This document shows positions 51,885-61,153 of a stretch of DNA of 64,000 nucleotides, in pieces. Numbering within the stretch: the stretch's first letter is position 1; the number at the start of each line of letters is the position of its first letter. The stretch is from Bhargavaea cecembensis (GTDB lineage Bacteria > Bacillota > Bacilli > Bacillales_A > Planococcaceae). Where the stretch lies: contig NZ_LQNT01000011.1 of NCBI RefSeq assembly GCF_001619585.1, positions 62,001 to 126,000 on the forward strand. The letters are read 5' to 3'. The notes below the pieces were generated by a model. That model did no database searches and was not told where the DNA came from. It was given only the letters and a program-made list of their open reading frames with translations. The position numbers and the translations under genes were made by a program.

Positions 51885-53474
51885 TTATCGAACACTCAGG
51901 TGCTCATCGTGGGTCTGCACCGGATGTGCACGGCCCCTCTCATCCATGTAGACCAGGTGACTGCGGTTCAGTTTTGTCGGAGAATCGACGCCGGCCGCAG
52001 CGGCGATGCGGAAAAGCCCTTCGCGCATCGTGAGGATGTAATTTGTGACACGGTATTTTTTCTCGTCGACGACAAGTGCGCGCTGAAGGTCCTCGTCGGT
52101 TGTGGCGACACCTGCAGGACATTCGTTCGTATGGCATTTCAGCGCCATGATGCATCCGACGGAAATCATGAAGCCGCGGGCCACCTGGACAAGATCCGCT
52201 CCAAGTGCGAGCGCGATGGCCGCTTTATCGGGTGTGGTAATCTTGCCGGAGGCGATGATCTTCACCCGGTCGCGGACACCATGCTCGCGGAGAGAGTCAT
52301 CGAGGATCGTGAGCGCCGTCTTGATCGGGAGGCCGAGGCTGTCCGCCAGATCCTGGTAAGTCGCGCCTGAACCGCCTTCCGATCCGTCGACCGAGATAAA
52401 GTCGGGGCCTTTTCCGGTCTTCTGCATCCAATTCGCCAGTTCATCGGCTTCACTCTTGCTGCCGATGACCACCTTGATGCCGACCGGCTTCCCCCCGACC
52501 TCACGAATATGGCCAATGAATTCGAACATCGACGGATAATCATCGAACTCGCGGAACCGGTTCGGGCTGTTGATTGTCGTGTACGGCTCGACGGTCCGGA
52601 TTTTTGCGATCTCTTCTGTTACTTTCGAGCCTTCGACGTGCCCGCCGCGCATCTTTGCACCCTGTGCAAGCTTCAATTCAAATGCCCGGACATTCGGGAT
52701 GGCGGCCTTTTCTTTCACCTTTTCGATATCAAACTCCCCGTCCGGGGTCCGATAGCCGAACAGGCCGGAGCTGATCTGCGCGATGATTTCCGGTCCGCCT
52801 GACAAGTGATAGTCTGACAGGCCGCCTTCGCCGGTGTTCATCCAGGCGCCTTTCGCCATGCCGATGCCCTTCGACAGTGCGGTGATGGCGTTTTTGCCGA
52901 GTGACCCGAAACTCATCGCCGACTGGCCAAGCAGGCTGCGCACATGGAACGGCTCACGGCAATCCGGCCCGATCACGACTGCGTCATCCGGCGGCAGCAG
53001 CCAAGGCAGCGCCGGAATATCCTTCATATGCTCACGGCGGGTGAACAGTCCCTCATCGTCGATCACATAGTGGCGGGTGTCGACAAGGTCAGCGTTGTCC
53101 ACACGCATCTCTTCATTCTGCTTGGTGAACATCGCGTTCCGGATGTAATATCCGGGTTCATCAAAATCCCTCTTTGAACCGAATCCGATCAGCGAGCTTT
53201 TGTACTTGCCCGGAAGCACCATATGCAGGTACTCCTCCCGGCTGAACGGCTTTCCGCTGTTGTCATCCGAGAACAGGTATTGCCTGAACTCCGGTCCCGT
53301 CTTCTCAAGAAAATAGCGGACCCGCCCGAGAATCGGGAAATTCCGCAGGATTGAGTGCTGCTTCTGCCCGCGGTCATAGAAAAATAGCCAGATCAGTGTT
53401 GCGATCGGTACAATGATCAGCAAAATAAACAGGATCATCGCCGTCAGCGACACATTTTCAAAAAAAGAGCTCAT
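51885..53474 (-). CDS. FMN-binding glutamate synthase family protein (YerD-like)
   Basis: The 529-residue protein has an N-terminal membrane anchor (about 10-30), then a glutamate synthase central/FMN domain: GQSAMSFGSLGKNAITALSK, GGHVEGSKVTEEIAKIR, SVDGSEGGSGATYQDLADSL and the cluster-type cysteines in GCIMALKCHTNECPAG. It lacks the glutaminase and FAD domains of GltB/GltD and resembles B. subtilis YerD. It may be a membrane-bound ferredoxin-type or otherwise diverged enzyme; the reaction is not established. Confidence 0.87.
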   Translation of the reverse strand: MSSFFENVSLTAMILFILLIIVPIATLIWLFFYDRGQKQHSILRNFPILGRVRYFLEKTGPEFRQYLFSDDNSGKPFSREEYLHMVLPGKYKSSLIGFGSKRDFDEPGYYIRNAMFTKQNEEMRVDNADLVDTRHYVIDDEGLFTRREHMKDIPALPWLLPPDDAVVIGPDCREPFHVRSLLGQSAMSFGSLGKNAITALSKGIGMAKGAWMNTGEGGLSDYHLSGGPEIIAQISSGLFGYRTPDGEFDIEKVKEKAAIPNVRAFELKLAQGAKMRGGHVEGSKVTEEIAKIRTVEPYTTINSPNRFREFDDYPSMFEFIGHIREVGGKPVGIKVVIGSKSEADELANWMQKTGKGPDFISVDGSEGGSGATYQDLADSLGLPIKTALTILDDSLREHGVRDRVKIIASGKITTPDKAAIALALGADLVQVARGFMISVGCIMALKCHTNECPAGVATTDEDLQRALVVDEKKYRVTNYILTMREGLFRIAAAAGVDSPTKLNRSHLVYMDERGRAHPVQTHDEHLSVR

Positions 53475-53599
53475 CCTCCGTTCTCTCCTTTCAATATGTA
53501 TTTTCCGTTGGTGCAGACCTCAGAAATTGTTTACCCTAAAACTCTTTTGATAAGCTAGGGTGTATGCATGACTACATAAACATGAAAGGGGTCTTATAG

Positions 53600-54331
53600 T
53601 TGGTTATCGATCTTCTTGCCTCCCACTCCTCCGTCCGCGATTACGAGGATGAAACGCTCAGCCGTGAAACGGTCGAGCGGCTCGTCAGCGCCGGCCAGCA
53701 CGCGGCGAGTTCTCATTTTGTCCAAGCCTATTCTGTCATTCACGTAACGGATCCGGCAAAGCGTCAGGCACTTGCGGAGCTTTCGAAAAACCCCAAACAA
53801 TTCCTGAATGCCGGTGCGGCACTGATCTTCTGCATGGACTTCCGCCGGCTGGAAGCGGCGGCGGCCCTTCAGGACGAGAACATCGTCTATTCGAACGCCG
53901 AAGCACTCGTCGTCGGCGTGACCGATACCGCATTGTTCGCGCAGAACGTCGCCGTTGCTGCTGAATCGGAAGGCTACGGCATCTGCTATATCGGCGGCGT
54001 CCGCAACGCACCCGAAGAAATCAGCGAAGTTCTCGGCCTGCCGAAAGGCGTCGCGCCGCTTTACGGAATGACGATCGGGGTGCCGAAGTTCCGCAATGAA
54101 GTAAAACCGCGTCTGCCTGTAAGCGCTGTGCTGCATGAGAATGAGTACAATAGTCAAAAGTATGAAGAGCAGCTTCCGGAATACGACCGGACGATGAATG
54201 ACTACTACCTGAACCGCGGAAGCAACCGGAAAGACGCCACATGGTCAGGCGACATGGCCGAATTCCTGAAGTCACCGCGCCGTATGCACCTGAAGGAATT
54301 CCTCGGAAAACAAGGGTTCCGATTCGAGTAA
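53600..54331 (+). CDS. NADPH-dependent flavin nitroreductase (NfrA/NfsA type)
   Basis: The 243-residue protein starts with TTG (MVIDLLASHSSVRDYEDETL), a typical start of FMN-dependent oxygen-insensitive nitroreductases. The FMN-contact arginine in SVRDYEDE and the later GYGICYIGGVRN with LYGMTIGVP are family features. It reduces nitro compounds, flavins or quinones with NADPH. It is followed 46 bp later by a methyltransferase gene on the same strand. Confidence 0.88.
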   Translation: MVIDLLASHSSVRDYEDETLSRETVERLVSAGQHAASSHFVQAYSVIHVTDPAKRQALAELSKNPKQFLNAGAALIFCMDFRRLEAAAALQDENIVYSNAEALVVGVTDTALFAQNVAVAAESEGYGICYIGGVRNAPEEISEVLGLPKGVAPLYGMTIGVPKFRNEVKPRLPVSAVLHENEYNSQKYEEQLPEYDRTMNDYYLNRGSNRKDATWSGDMAEFLKSPRRMHLKEFLGKQGFRFE

Positions 54332-54377
54332 GGATCGACGCGAGCTCCCCATCTCCCTTCAGAAAGGAGGACAACCG

Positions 54378-55556
54378 TTGGAATTTGAAGAGATGATCGA
54401 TGCACTTGCGTCCCGCTTGGCGAACGGCACGCTGGTCAAGGCGACAATCAGCCAGCCCCGCCTCAAATCCGAGGAGCTGAAGCGCATCAGGCTGAAACCC
54501 GTCGAGCTTCGTGGAGAGCTCCATATCCAGTTTGAATACCAGTACGAACGCATCCTGAAGCACGAAAACGTGCCGGCCGGAGTAGTACGCCCCGTCCTGG
54601 ACGGCATGCTCCGAAATTTCCGCCAGATGCAGGCAACCTTCACCGGCGAAGAAGTGCAGATCAGGCTCTCGAAGAAGCTGAAGGTTTCCTGGAAGACCGA
54701 ACAGTCCGAAACGAAAGCGGCACCGAACCTCTCCCACAACCGCAAAAAGCAGTACATCCTAGAGGAAGGGACACCGTACCCGTTCCTCGTGCGGCTCGGC
54801 GTGCAGACCGAGGACGGGACAGTGAAAAAAGGGAAAATGGACAAGTTCCGGCAGATTAACCGGTTTACCGAGTACATCTCCGACAGCCTTTCCCATCTGC
54901 CGACGGACCGTACCATCCGGATCCTCGACTTTGGTTCGGGCAAGTCGTATCTCACGTTCGCCCTTTACCACTACCTGAGGGTCGAAAAAGAACTCGACGT
55001 CAGGGTGACCGGTCTCGATCTGAAAAAGGAAGTGATCGAAGAATGCTGGCAGATCGCATCCGATCTGGGCTATGGGGATGACCTTGAGTTTCTTGTCGGT
55101 GACATTAACGACTACAATGACGAGACGGCGGTCGACATGGTCGTGACGCTGCATGCCTGCGATGTCGCGACTGATATGGCGCTTGCCCGCGCGGTTCGCT
55201 GGGATGCAGATGTCATCCTGAGCGTGCCGTGCTGCCAGCACGAGCTGTTCGGCCAGCTGGATGCGCCGGAACTCGGTGTCATGCTCCAGCACGGCCTCAT
55301 CAAAGAGCGCTTCGCGGCGCTCGCGACCGACTCGATCCGGGCAGAACTGCTGGGATTGCTCGGATACGAGGCTCAGCTGCTGGAATTCATCGACATGGCC
55401 CATACGCCTAAAAACATCATGATCCGCGCCTACAAGACCGGACGGACTCCGGACACGGCAAGGGTAACGCATTACAAAGCATTCCGGGATATGCTGGGCG
55501 CAGAACCATTCATGGAGCGGGAACTGAAAAACGAACTCGCCCCGGTCCTCGACTGA
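54378..55556 (+). CDS. SAM-dependent methyltransferase (PF13679-like)
   Basis: The 392-residue protein starts with TTG after AAAGGAGG. The C-terminal two thirds carry a Rossmann methyltransferase: RILDFGSGKSYLTFALYHYL (SAM motif I, about 180-199), VTGLDLKKEVIEEC, and VTLHACDVATDMALARAV, then SVPCCQHEL. The LHACD and PCCQ elements are typical of the METTL25/PF13679-like group thought to modify RNA or protein. The N-terminal 100 residues are a separate unrecognised domain. Confidence 0.82.
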   Translation: MEFEEMIDALASRLANGTLVKATISQPRLKSEELKRIRLKPVELRGELHIQFEYQYERILKHENVPAGVVRPVLDGMLRNFRQMQATFTGEEVQIRLSKKLKVSWKTEQSETKAAPNLSHNRKKQYILEEGTPYPFLVRLGVQTEDGTVKKGKMDKFRQINRFTEYISDSLSHLPTDRTIRILDFGSGKSYLTFALYHYLRVEKELDVRVTGLDLKKEVIEECWQIASDLGYGDDLEFLVGDINDYNDETAVDMVVTLHACDVATDMALARAVRWDADVILSVPCCQHELFGQLDAPELGVMLQHGLIKERFAALATDSIRAELLGLLGYEAQLLEFIDMAHTPKNIMIRAYKTGRTPDTARVTHYKAFRDMLGAEPFMERELKNELAPVLD

Positions 55557-55617
55557 GGACATCAACACTGCAGGAATCGGGCGGCACCGGCCTGCCCGTA
55601 AAAGAGGAGAGATTCAG

Positions 55618-56439
55618 ATGAACCTGTTCCATAAAATTTGGGAAGCCACATCATTTATCCAAGAAAAGACAGAACACAGCCCGACAGTCGGCCTGATCCT
55701 CGGATCCGGACTCGGCTCGCTGGCCGACGAAATTGAAGAAGCCATCACCATCCCCTATTCAGACATCCCGCATTTCGCGACATCGTCCGCTGTTGGCCAT
55801 GCAAACGAACTCGTCATCGGTAAGCTGAACGGCGTCACCGTCGCGGCGATGAAAGGCCGCTACCACTACTACGAAGGCTATTCGCTCGAGGAGGTTACGT
55901 TCCCCGTGCGCGTCATGAAGGGTCTCGGAATCGAAGAACTCATCATCACGAACGCCTGCGGCTCGGTGAACAAGGACTACAGCCCGGGAGATCTCATGCT
56001 GATCACTGACCACCTCAACCTGACCGGCACCAACCCGCTGATCGGGCCGAACCACGAGGAGCTCGGTACGCGCTTCCCGGATCTGACGCAAGTGTACAGC
56101 AAGGAACTGCAGACGAAGGCGTTTGGCGTTGCGGACAGCCTCGGCTTCAGCCTCCGGGAAGGCGTCTACGCCTGGTGGAGCGGGCCGACTTATGAAACAC
56201 CGGCTGAAATCCGGATGATCCGCACGCTCGGCGCGGATGCGGTCGGCATGTCGACCGTACCGGAAGTCATTGTCGCGGCCCACGGCGGAATGCGCGTACT
56301 CGGCATTTCGTGCCTGACGAACATGGCGGCAGGCATCCTGGATCAGCCGCTCAGCCACGATGAAGTCATTGAGGTAGCCGCGCAGGTGCGGTCGAAATTC
56401 TCAGGCCTTGTAAAAGGTGTACTCGCCGAAATGGCATAA
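55618..56439 (+). CDS. punA: Purine nucleoside phosphorylase, PunA type
   Basis: The 273-residue enzyme matches the trimeric PNP family: GLILGSGLGSLADEIE, the phosphate-binding HANELV region with MKGRYHYYEGYS, the ITNACGSVNKDYSPGDLMLI block, and the base-recognition GVYAWWSGPTYETPAEIRMI. It cleaves inosine and guanosine with phosphate for purine salvage. The ATG follows AGAGGAGAG. Confidence 0.94.
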   Translation: MNLFHKIWEATSFIQEKTEHSPTVGLILGSGLGSLADEIEEAITIPYSDIPHFATSSAVGHANELVIGKLNGVTVAAMKGRYHYYEGYSLEEVTFPVRVMKGLGIEELIITNACGSVNKDYSPGDLMLITDHLNLTGTNPLIGPNHEELGTRFPDLTQVYSKELQTKAFGVADSLGFSLREGVYAWWSGPTYETPAEIRMIRTLGADAVGMSTVPEVIVAAHGGMRVLGISCLTNMAAGILDQPLSHDEVIEVAAQVRSKFSGLVKGVLAEMA

Positions 56440-56444
56440 ATACG

Positions 56445-56478
56445 CAAAAAACGACAGCCCCAAGGGTTGTCGTTTTAT
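56445..56478 (+). terminator. Intrinsic terminator of punA
   Basis: AAAACGACAGCCC pairs with GGGTTGTCGTTTT (one G-T pair), followed by ATTTTTC. Confidence 0.8.
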
Positions 56479-56550
56479 TTTTCAGGCAATATATGATATG
56501 CTACACGAGGAATTTAAATTTTCTAACTTTTATACAGAAAGGTGTTTGCA

Positions 56551-56916
56551 TTGAACGAGACCCTCACATTCGGCGAGCGGCTAAAAGCCCTCCGAATCCA
56601 GCATGATGTGTCCCCTGACCAATTGGCAGAGAAGATCGGCGTCGCCAAAAGCCTGATCTGGACGTTCGAGCTCGACAAGAAACTGCCAACCTATCCCCAG
56701 TTGATTGCCCTTGCAGACTACTTCGAAGTGACCACTGACTATTTGCTGAATCGCGAACCCGTTTCCGTAGATATGAAACAGGCGGCCGACGATATGCTCG
56801 ACAAGTATGAGCTTTGTCTGGATGGCCGACGGTTGTCGAAGGACGAACTATTGGACGCGATGACGTTCATCCGAACACAGCGGACCGTCCGCCCAAAGGA
56901 CTATACAGTCATCTGA
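56551..56916 (+). CDS. XRE-type helix-turn-helix regulator
   Basis: The start is the TTG at 56551, placed well after AGAAAGGTG. The 121-residue protein has an N-terminal Cro/CI HTH (FGERLKALRIQHDVSPDQLA, then IGVAKSLIWTFELDKKLPTY) and a short C-terminal helical tail with no sensor domain. Targets are unknown. It is convergent with the TPR protein gene. Confidence 0.85.
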   Translation: MNETLTFGERLKALRIQHDVSPDQLAEKIGVAKSLIWTFELDKKLPTYPQLIALADYFEVTTDYLLNREPVSVDMKQAADDMLDKYELCLDGRRLSKDELLDAMTFIRTQRTVRPKDYTVI

Positions 56917-56978
56917 ATGCCCATGCCGGGCGGGTTGTCCGGCAATAGCGCCGACATTCGGCGCTTTTTATTTTGCCC

Positions 56979-57587
56979 TTATCCGGACTGTTGCTCCAGC
57001 AGGCGGCGGGCTTCTGCTTCGCCCTTGGCATCGCCGGCTCTCCGGAAGGCATCCAGACTTTGTTCATAAGCCGGTCCCGGGTTGTGCCCGAACCGGATGC
57101 TCGCCTGTCCGATTCCACGCCAGGCGCAGGCGATGCACATGTCATCTTTGGCTTTCTTCCCCTCACGCAGTGCGAGGCGGAAAGCCCCGATCGCTTCCTC
57201 AAGCTTCCCTTCCAGGAGAGCGGCTTCGCCGAATTCGCAGGCGTTGGCCGAATGGCCGGCGTGGTCATCCTGAAGCCTTTCGCGGCGGAGGGTACGCTCC
57301 CGCTCCAGCCACTTTGTTGCGGATGGCGCATCCCCTTCCATCCGGCAGACCATACCGAGCTGGTGCATCGCAATGGCGGCGGCTCTGTCCTGATCATGCT
57401 GTTCCGCTCTGCGGAGCAGCTTTTCGTAGAGGGAGCGTGACTCGTTGAATTCTTTTTTCATCGCCAGCGTGAACGCGAGCATATGCATCGCGTTTTCTTC
57501 CTGTTCCGGGTCGGCAAGCTGCTCCCGGTAAAGCCGCTCCGCCTCCGTCCAGTCCTCCCGTTCGAATGCTTCAAACGCTTCGTTCAT
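56979..57587 (-). CDS. Tetratricopeptide repeat protein
   Basis: The 202-residue soluble protein consists of about four to five helical TPR units (MNEAFEAFEREDWTEAERLY, EENAMHMLAFTLAMKKEFNE, ACAWRGIGQASIRFGHN and others). Such proteins mediate protein contacts. Its first codons overlap the end of the Dph6-like gene by four bases (ATGA), so the two are co-translated and may act together. Confidence 0.85.
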   Translation of the reverse strand: MNEAFEAFEREDWTEAERLYREQLADPEQEENAMHMLAFTLAMKKEFNESRSLYEKLLRRAEQHDQDRAAAIAMHQLGMVCRMEGDAPSATKWLERERTLRRERLQDDHAGHSANACEFGEAALLEGKLEEAIGAFRLALREGKKAKDDMCIACAWRGIGQASIRFGHNPGPAYEQSLDAFRRAGDAKGEAEARRLLEQQSG

Positions 57588-58243
57588 TCCGCCAGCTCCA
57601 TCCGTGCAAAGGAATAGCCGTCACGTTTCAGGACAGCGGACTGCCGCAGGCGGAGCGGCTCTTTAAAGACAGGGCCATCCGTCACAAGTGTATGGAACTC
57701 GCCCGCTTCTCCGCACGGGTCGATACCGCGGCTTTCCATGTCTTTGATCAGTTCGCGGTCGAACGCCCGCCCCACCCATTCGGACGGGAAGCGCTCATCG
57801 TGACCCACAACGACCGTCGCCCGGAAACCGGCATCAAGAAACGCCAGGACCACTTCCATTCGGCTCATGCCCCAGAGCGGATGCAGCGCTTCGATGCCCC
57901 TCTCCGCACATGTATCGACCACCCACTTGCGGTGATCTTCCAGGTCGATGTCCCCGAACACGCCTGTCGTGATGCCCGCCGTTTTCATCTCATCCAGCCC
58001 CGAGAGGAACTGTTCCTTATAATTCATCCACCCCGAGCGCCGGATCACAAGCGGGATGCCCATCGCATCCGCCTGCGCGCGGATCACAGCCTCGCTCACC
58101 GCATGCGACTTTGAGCGGTCTCCCTCACTGTCGAACATCGTCAGCAGCCGCGCCGCCCTGCCGCCGTTTTGGATCGCCCGGTGCAGGGCAAACGCCGAAT
58201 CTTTGCCCCCGCTCCAGGAAGAGAAGAATGATTGATTGTTCAT
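57584..58243 (-). CDS. Dph6-like ATP-pyrophosphatase (diphthine-ammonia ligase family)
   Basis: The start is the ATG at 58243 after AAAGGGGG; the frame extends through repeat array F and must not be read as protein. The 219-residue enzyme has the PP-loop motif FSSWSGGKDSAFALHRA (about 6-22) and family blocks GITTGVFGDIDLEDHRKWV and LHPLWGMSRMEVVLAFLDAG. The archaeal and eukaryotic members amidate diphthine on elongation factor 2; bacteria lack diphthamide, so the substrate here is unknown. Confidence 0.82.
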   Translation of the reverse strand: MNNQSFFSSWSGGKDSAFALHRAIQNGGRAARLLTMFDSEGDRSKSHAVSEAVIRAQADAMGIPLVIRRSGWMNYKEQFLSGLDEMKTAGITTGVFGDIDLEDHRKWVVDTCAERGIEALHPLWGMSRMEVVLAFLDAGFRATVVVGHDERFPSEWVGRAFDRELIKDMESRGIDPCGEAGEFHTLVTDGPVFKEPLRLRQSAVLKRDGYSFARMELAE

Positions 58244-58306
58244 CGTATAGTCCCCCTTTAGGGAGAGTGTAGCATATGGGCGGCAGATCCGGAGGCCTGG
58301 GTAGGA

Positions 58307-58432
58307 TTCGCGTCGGCACGGGTCCGGTTCGCGTCGGCACGGAGTGGTTTCGCGACGGCACGGGCCCATTTCGCGTCGGCACGGATTAATTTCGCGACTG
58401 CAAAGGCCTGGTTCGCGTCGGCTCCTCAATTT
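58307..58432. repeat. Short-period intergenic array F, 6 units of 21 nt
   Basis: Units start at 58307, 58328, 58349, 58370, 58391 and 58412, exactly 21 nt apart. The core TTCGCGWCKGCAMRG (15 nt) is the longest of the seven arrays, followed by six variable bases. It lies between two same-strand genes, upstream of the Dph6-like gene and downstream of the terminator of the lipoprotein gene. Confidence 0.9.
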
Positions 58433-58442
58433 CTCCATTTAA

Positions 58443-58471
58443 AAAAGCGGGGCTCTATCGCCCCGCTTCCC
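58443..58471 (-). terminator. Intrinsic terminator of the PCYCGC lipoprotein gene
   Basis: AAGCGGGGC pairs with GCCCCGCTT around TCTATC; T residues follow on the minus strand. Confidence 0.85.
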
Positions 58472-58473
58472 CC

Positions 58474-59022
58474 TTATGCCGGCATTGGCGTCGGGGTCGG
58501 CTCTGCATAGCCTTCATTATATGTTTCATCGATCGTCTCCCGGATTTCCTTAAGCGACTTGCCGTCCTGGAACATCTTCACGGATTCCACCGCGATTTCC
58601 ATGCAGACGAGGCAGCGCGTGCCATGGTCATCCCAGACGACAGAGCCGTCTTCGCGGACTTCCGAGATAAAGCAGTTCATGTTGCTTTTATGGCCGGCGC
58701 TATCCCCGCAGCCGCAGTAGCACGGCATCCATTCCAGAATCTCCGTCGCGGAACCTGCCACCTGGTAGACGAGCTGCATGTCTTCCGGCTTGTTATCGAG
58801 GAATGACGGCAGCTCCTCCGCCGAAGCCGTCACCTCCTGGAGGTCGCCATTCGGCAGCACGGTCTGGCCTTCCTTCACTTCACGTTCTGCAGGAGCGGCA
58901 TGGTCGTGTCCTTCATGGGAGGCTTCATCTTTATGGGAATCGGTCTCCCCTGCCGCGTCATTGCCGCATGCGGACAGGACAAGCCCGAGTGCGGCCAATA
59001 TATAGACGAACCGTTTCTTCAC
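58474..59022 (-). CDS. PCYCGC-motif lipoprotein
   Basis: The start is the GTG at 59022, eight bases after AAGGAG; the frame is open to 59100. The 182-residue precursor has a lipoprotein signal ending LSAC (Cys19), a His/Asp/Glu-rich linker (SHEGHDHAA), and the family motif MPCYCGCGDSAGHKSNMNC with further cysteines near RCLVCMEIA. The family (PF13798) is found in Bacillota; cysteine and histidine clusters suggest metal or redox binding at the cell surface, but the role is unknown. Confidence 0.86.
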   Translation of the reverse strand: MKKRFVYILAALGLVLSACGNDAAGETDSHKDEASHEGHDHAAPAEREVKEGQTVLPNGDLQEVTASAEELPSFLDNKPEDMQLVYQVAGSATEILEWMPCYCGCGDSAGHKSNMNCFISEVREDGSVVWDDHGTRCLVCMEIAVESVKMFQDGKSLKEIRETIDETYNEGYAEPTPTPMPA

Positions 59023-59098
59023 GTGGATCACTCCTTTGCGTACCACTATACCGCAAGACGCGGACAGATGCTGTGAGCAAAAGATGACATCTCTCCAC

Positions 59099-59136
59099 AT
59101 AAAAACAGCCGGAGACCCCAGTCCCCGGCTGCATCC
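59099..59136 (-). terminator. Intrinsic terminator of fumC
   Basis: CAGCCGG pairs with CCGGCTG around a GC-rich loop; on the minus strand TTTTTA follows. Confidence 0.8.
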
Positions 59137-59140
59137 TATC

Positions 59141-60526
59141 TTATCGTCCGATCATTTTAGAAGGAACGACGTATTCATCAAACTGCTCTTCTGTCAGAAG
59201 GCCGGACTTGATGGCCGCTTCTTTCAGAGTGGAACCTTCCGCGTGGGCAGTTTTCGCGATTTTCGCCGCGTTTTCGTAGCCGATGTGCGGGTTCAGCGCC
59301 GTGACGAGCATGAGCGAATTGTCCAGAAGCTCCTGGATCTTCTCGTGGTTCGGCTCGATGCCGACCGCGCAGTTGTCGTTGAAGCTGATGATCCCGTCAG
59401 TCAGCAGGCGTACCGACTGGAGGAAGTTATAGGCGATGACCGGCTTGAAGACGTTCAGTTCGAAGTTACCCTGGCTTGCGGCAAATCCGATTGTCGCGTC
59501 GTTCCCCATGACCTGGGCAACAACCATTGTCAGCGCTTCGCTCTGAGTCGGGTTGACCTTGCCCGGCATGATCGAGCTGCCCGGCTCGTTTGCAGGAATC
59601 GTGATCTCGCCGATGCCGGAACGCGGGCCGCTTGCGAGCCAGCGCACGTCGTTCGCGATTTTCATGAGGTCCGCCGCGAGTGCTTTGATCGCGCCGTGTG
59701 TGAAGACGGCTTCGTCATAGCTTGTGAGCGCGTGGAACTTGTTTTCCGCAGATGTAAAATCAATGCCGACCTGCTTGGAGATCTGCGCCGCGACTTTGTC
59801 GCCGAAGCCTGCCGGCGCGTTCAGTCCCGTACCGACAGCTGTGCCGCCGATTGCAAGTTCTTTCATCTGCTCGACTGCAGTTTCAATCATGACGCGATCT
59901 TTTTCGAGCATGCGCACCCAGCCGCTGATTTCCTGGCCGAGTGTAAGCGGCGTCGCGTCCTGCAGGTGCGTACGGCCGATCTTGATGATGTCGTCGAACT
60001 GCTTCGACTTGTCTTCAAGTGTCGCCTTCAGCTTGTCGATTGCCGGAAGAAGATCGTTGAGAACGGCAACGACTGCGGAGACGTGGAGCGCCGTCGGGTA
60101 TGTATCGTTCGACGACTGCGACTTGTTGATGTCATCGTTCGGGTGGAGGCGGTCTTCCTCGCCCCACTCTTCAAGCAGCTGGTTGCCGCGGTGAGCAAGC
60201 ACTTCGTTCATGTTCATGTTCGACTGCGTGCCGGAACCGGTCTGCCAGACAACGAGCGGGAAGTTGTCGTCGAGCTTGCCTTCGATCACTTCGTCTGCTG
60301 CCGCAGCGATTGCTTTTGCTTTCGCGTCGGACAGGTTTCCGAGCTCATTGCTTGTGATCGCAGCCGCCTTTTTCAGGTTGGCGAATGCACGGACGACTTC
60401 CATCGGCATTTTTTCCCAGCCGATTTTGAAGTTCTGCTTGCTTCGCTGCGTCTGCGCGCCCCAGAGCTTGTCCGCAGGCACCTGGATTTCGCCGATCGTA
60501 TCGCGTTCAATGCGGTATTCCATCAT
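59141..60526 (-). CDS. fumC: Class II fumarate hydratase
   Basis: The 461-residue enzyme has the fumarase/aspartase signature [11 protein letters not shown] (about 316-326) and other conserved blocks such as [21 protein letters not shown] and [16 protein letters not shown]. It interconverts fumarate and malate in the TCA cycle. ATG codons at 60526 and 60523 are both possible after AGGATGAGGA. It stands alone with its own terminator. Confidence 0.97.
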   Translation of the reverse strand: MMEYRIERDTIGEIQVPADKLWGAQTQRSKQNFKIGWEKMPMEVVRAFANLKKAAAITSNELGNLSDAKAKAIAAAADEVIEGKLDDNFPLVVWQTGSGTQSNMNMNEVLAHRGNQLLEEWGEEDRLHPNDDINKSQSSNDTYPTALHVSAVVAVLNDLLPAIDKLKATLEDKSKQFDDIIKIGRTHLQDATPLTLGQEISGWVRMLEKDRVMIETAVEQMKELAIGGTAVGTGLNAPAGFGDKVAAQISKQVGIDFTSAENKFHALTSYDEAVFTHGAIKALAADLMKIANDVRWLASGPRSGIGEITIPANEPGSSIMPGKVNPTQSEALTMVVAQVMGNDATIGFAASQGNFELNVFKPVIAYNFLQSVRLLTDGIISFNDNCAVGIEPNHEKIQELLDNSLMLVTALNPHIGYENAAKIAKTAHAEGSTLKEAAIKSGLLTEEQFDEYVVPSKMIGR

Positions 60527-60700
60527 TCCTCATCCTTTCGGGTCTGCTGAAATTCAATCCTTCTCTATTTTGCTACATTTCCGGTCAATAAACAATAGAA
60601 GGCACAGCCGGTCATTCAAGCCCATTAGACAATTTTTAGTAAGTTCTGTTATTCTTGAAATCTCATTCGCAACATTGACTGATTTTAGGGGAGGACGCAC

Positions 60701-61153
60701 ATGGAAGTTGTTCAAGCTACCATTGAAGATTTGAAAGGCGTATCCCGCCTGTTTAACCTGTATCGGGAGTTTTACAATCAGCCGTCCGATCCGGAAGGGG
60801 CCGAAAGTTATGTGCGGGGGCGGCTGGCCAATGCTGATTCCGTCATTTTCACTGTCAGGAAAAAGGAAAATGAATACCTCGGATTCACCCAGCTGTATCC
60901 GACGTTTTCATCGATCTCCATGAAAAAGGCTTGGATCCTGAATGACCTGTATGTGGATGCCACCGCCCGTAACCAAGGCATTGGAGAGTTGCTTCTCCAG
61001 AAAGCGAAGAGCCTGGCACTGGAGACCGGAGCAGCAAGCATCAGCCTGAGTACGGAGGTGGATAACCGCGCGGCACAGCGTCTGTACGAGAAAAACGGAT
61101 ACGTGCGTGATGAGGCTTTCTTCCATTATGAACTGGATCCGGGAGCCAAGTGA
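60701..61153 (+). CDS. GNAT-family acetyltransferase
   Basis: The 150-residue protein has the acetyl-CoA motif YVDATARNQGIGELLLQKAK (about 86-105) and NRAAQRLYEKNGYVRDE. It starts MEVVQATIEDLKGVSRLFNL after GGGGAGGACG. The layout resembles diamine or aminoglycoside-type small-molecule GNATs; the substrate is unknown. Its stop overlaps the start of the next gene. Confidence 0.88.
   Translation: MEVVQATIEDLKGVSRLFNLYREFYNQPSDPEGAESYVRGRLANADSVIFTVRKKENEYLGFTQLYPTFSSISMKKAWILNDLYVDATARNQGIGELLLQKAKSLALETGAASISLSTEVDNRAAQRLYEKNGYVRDEAFFHYELDPGAK

Noticed and set aside
58244-58438. N-terminal extension of the Dph6-like protein with a repeated CRRExxP peptide
   Set aside because: It is a translation of repeat array F; the ribosome binding site and family alignment place the start at 58243.
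59036-60550. 504-codon open frame opposite fumC
   Set aside because: Shadow of fumC codon use; the sequence is arginine- and valine-rich without any motif, and fumC is unquestionable.
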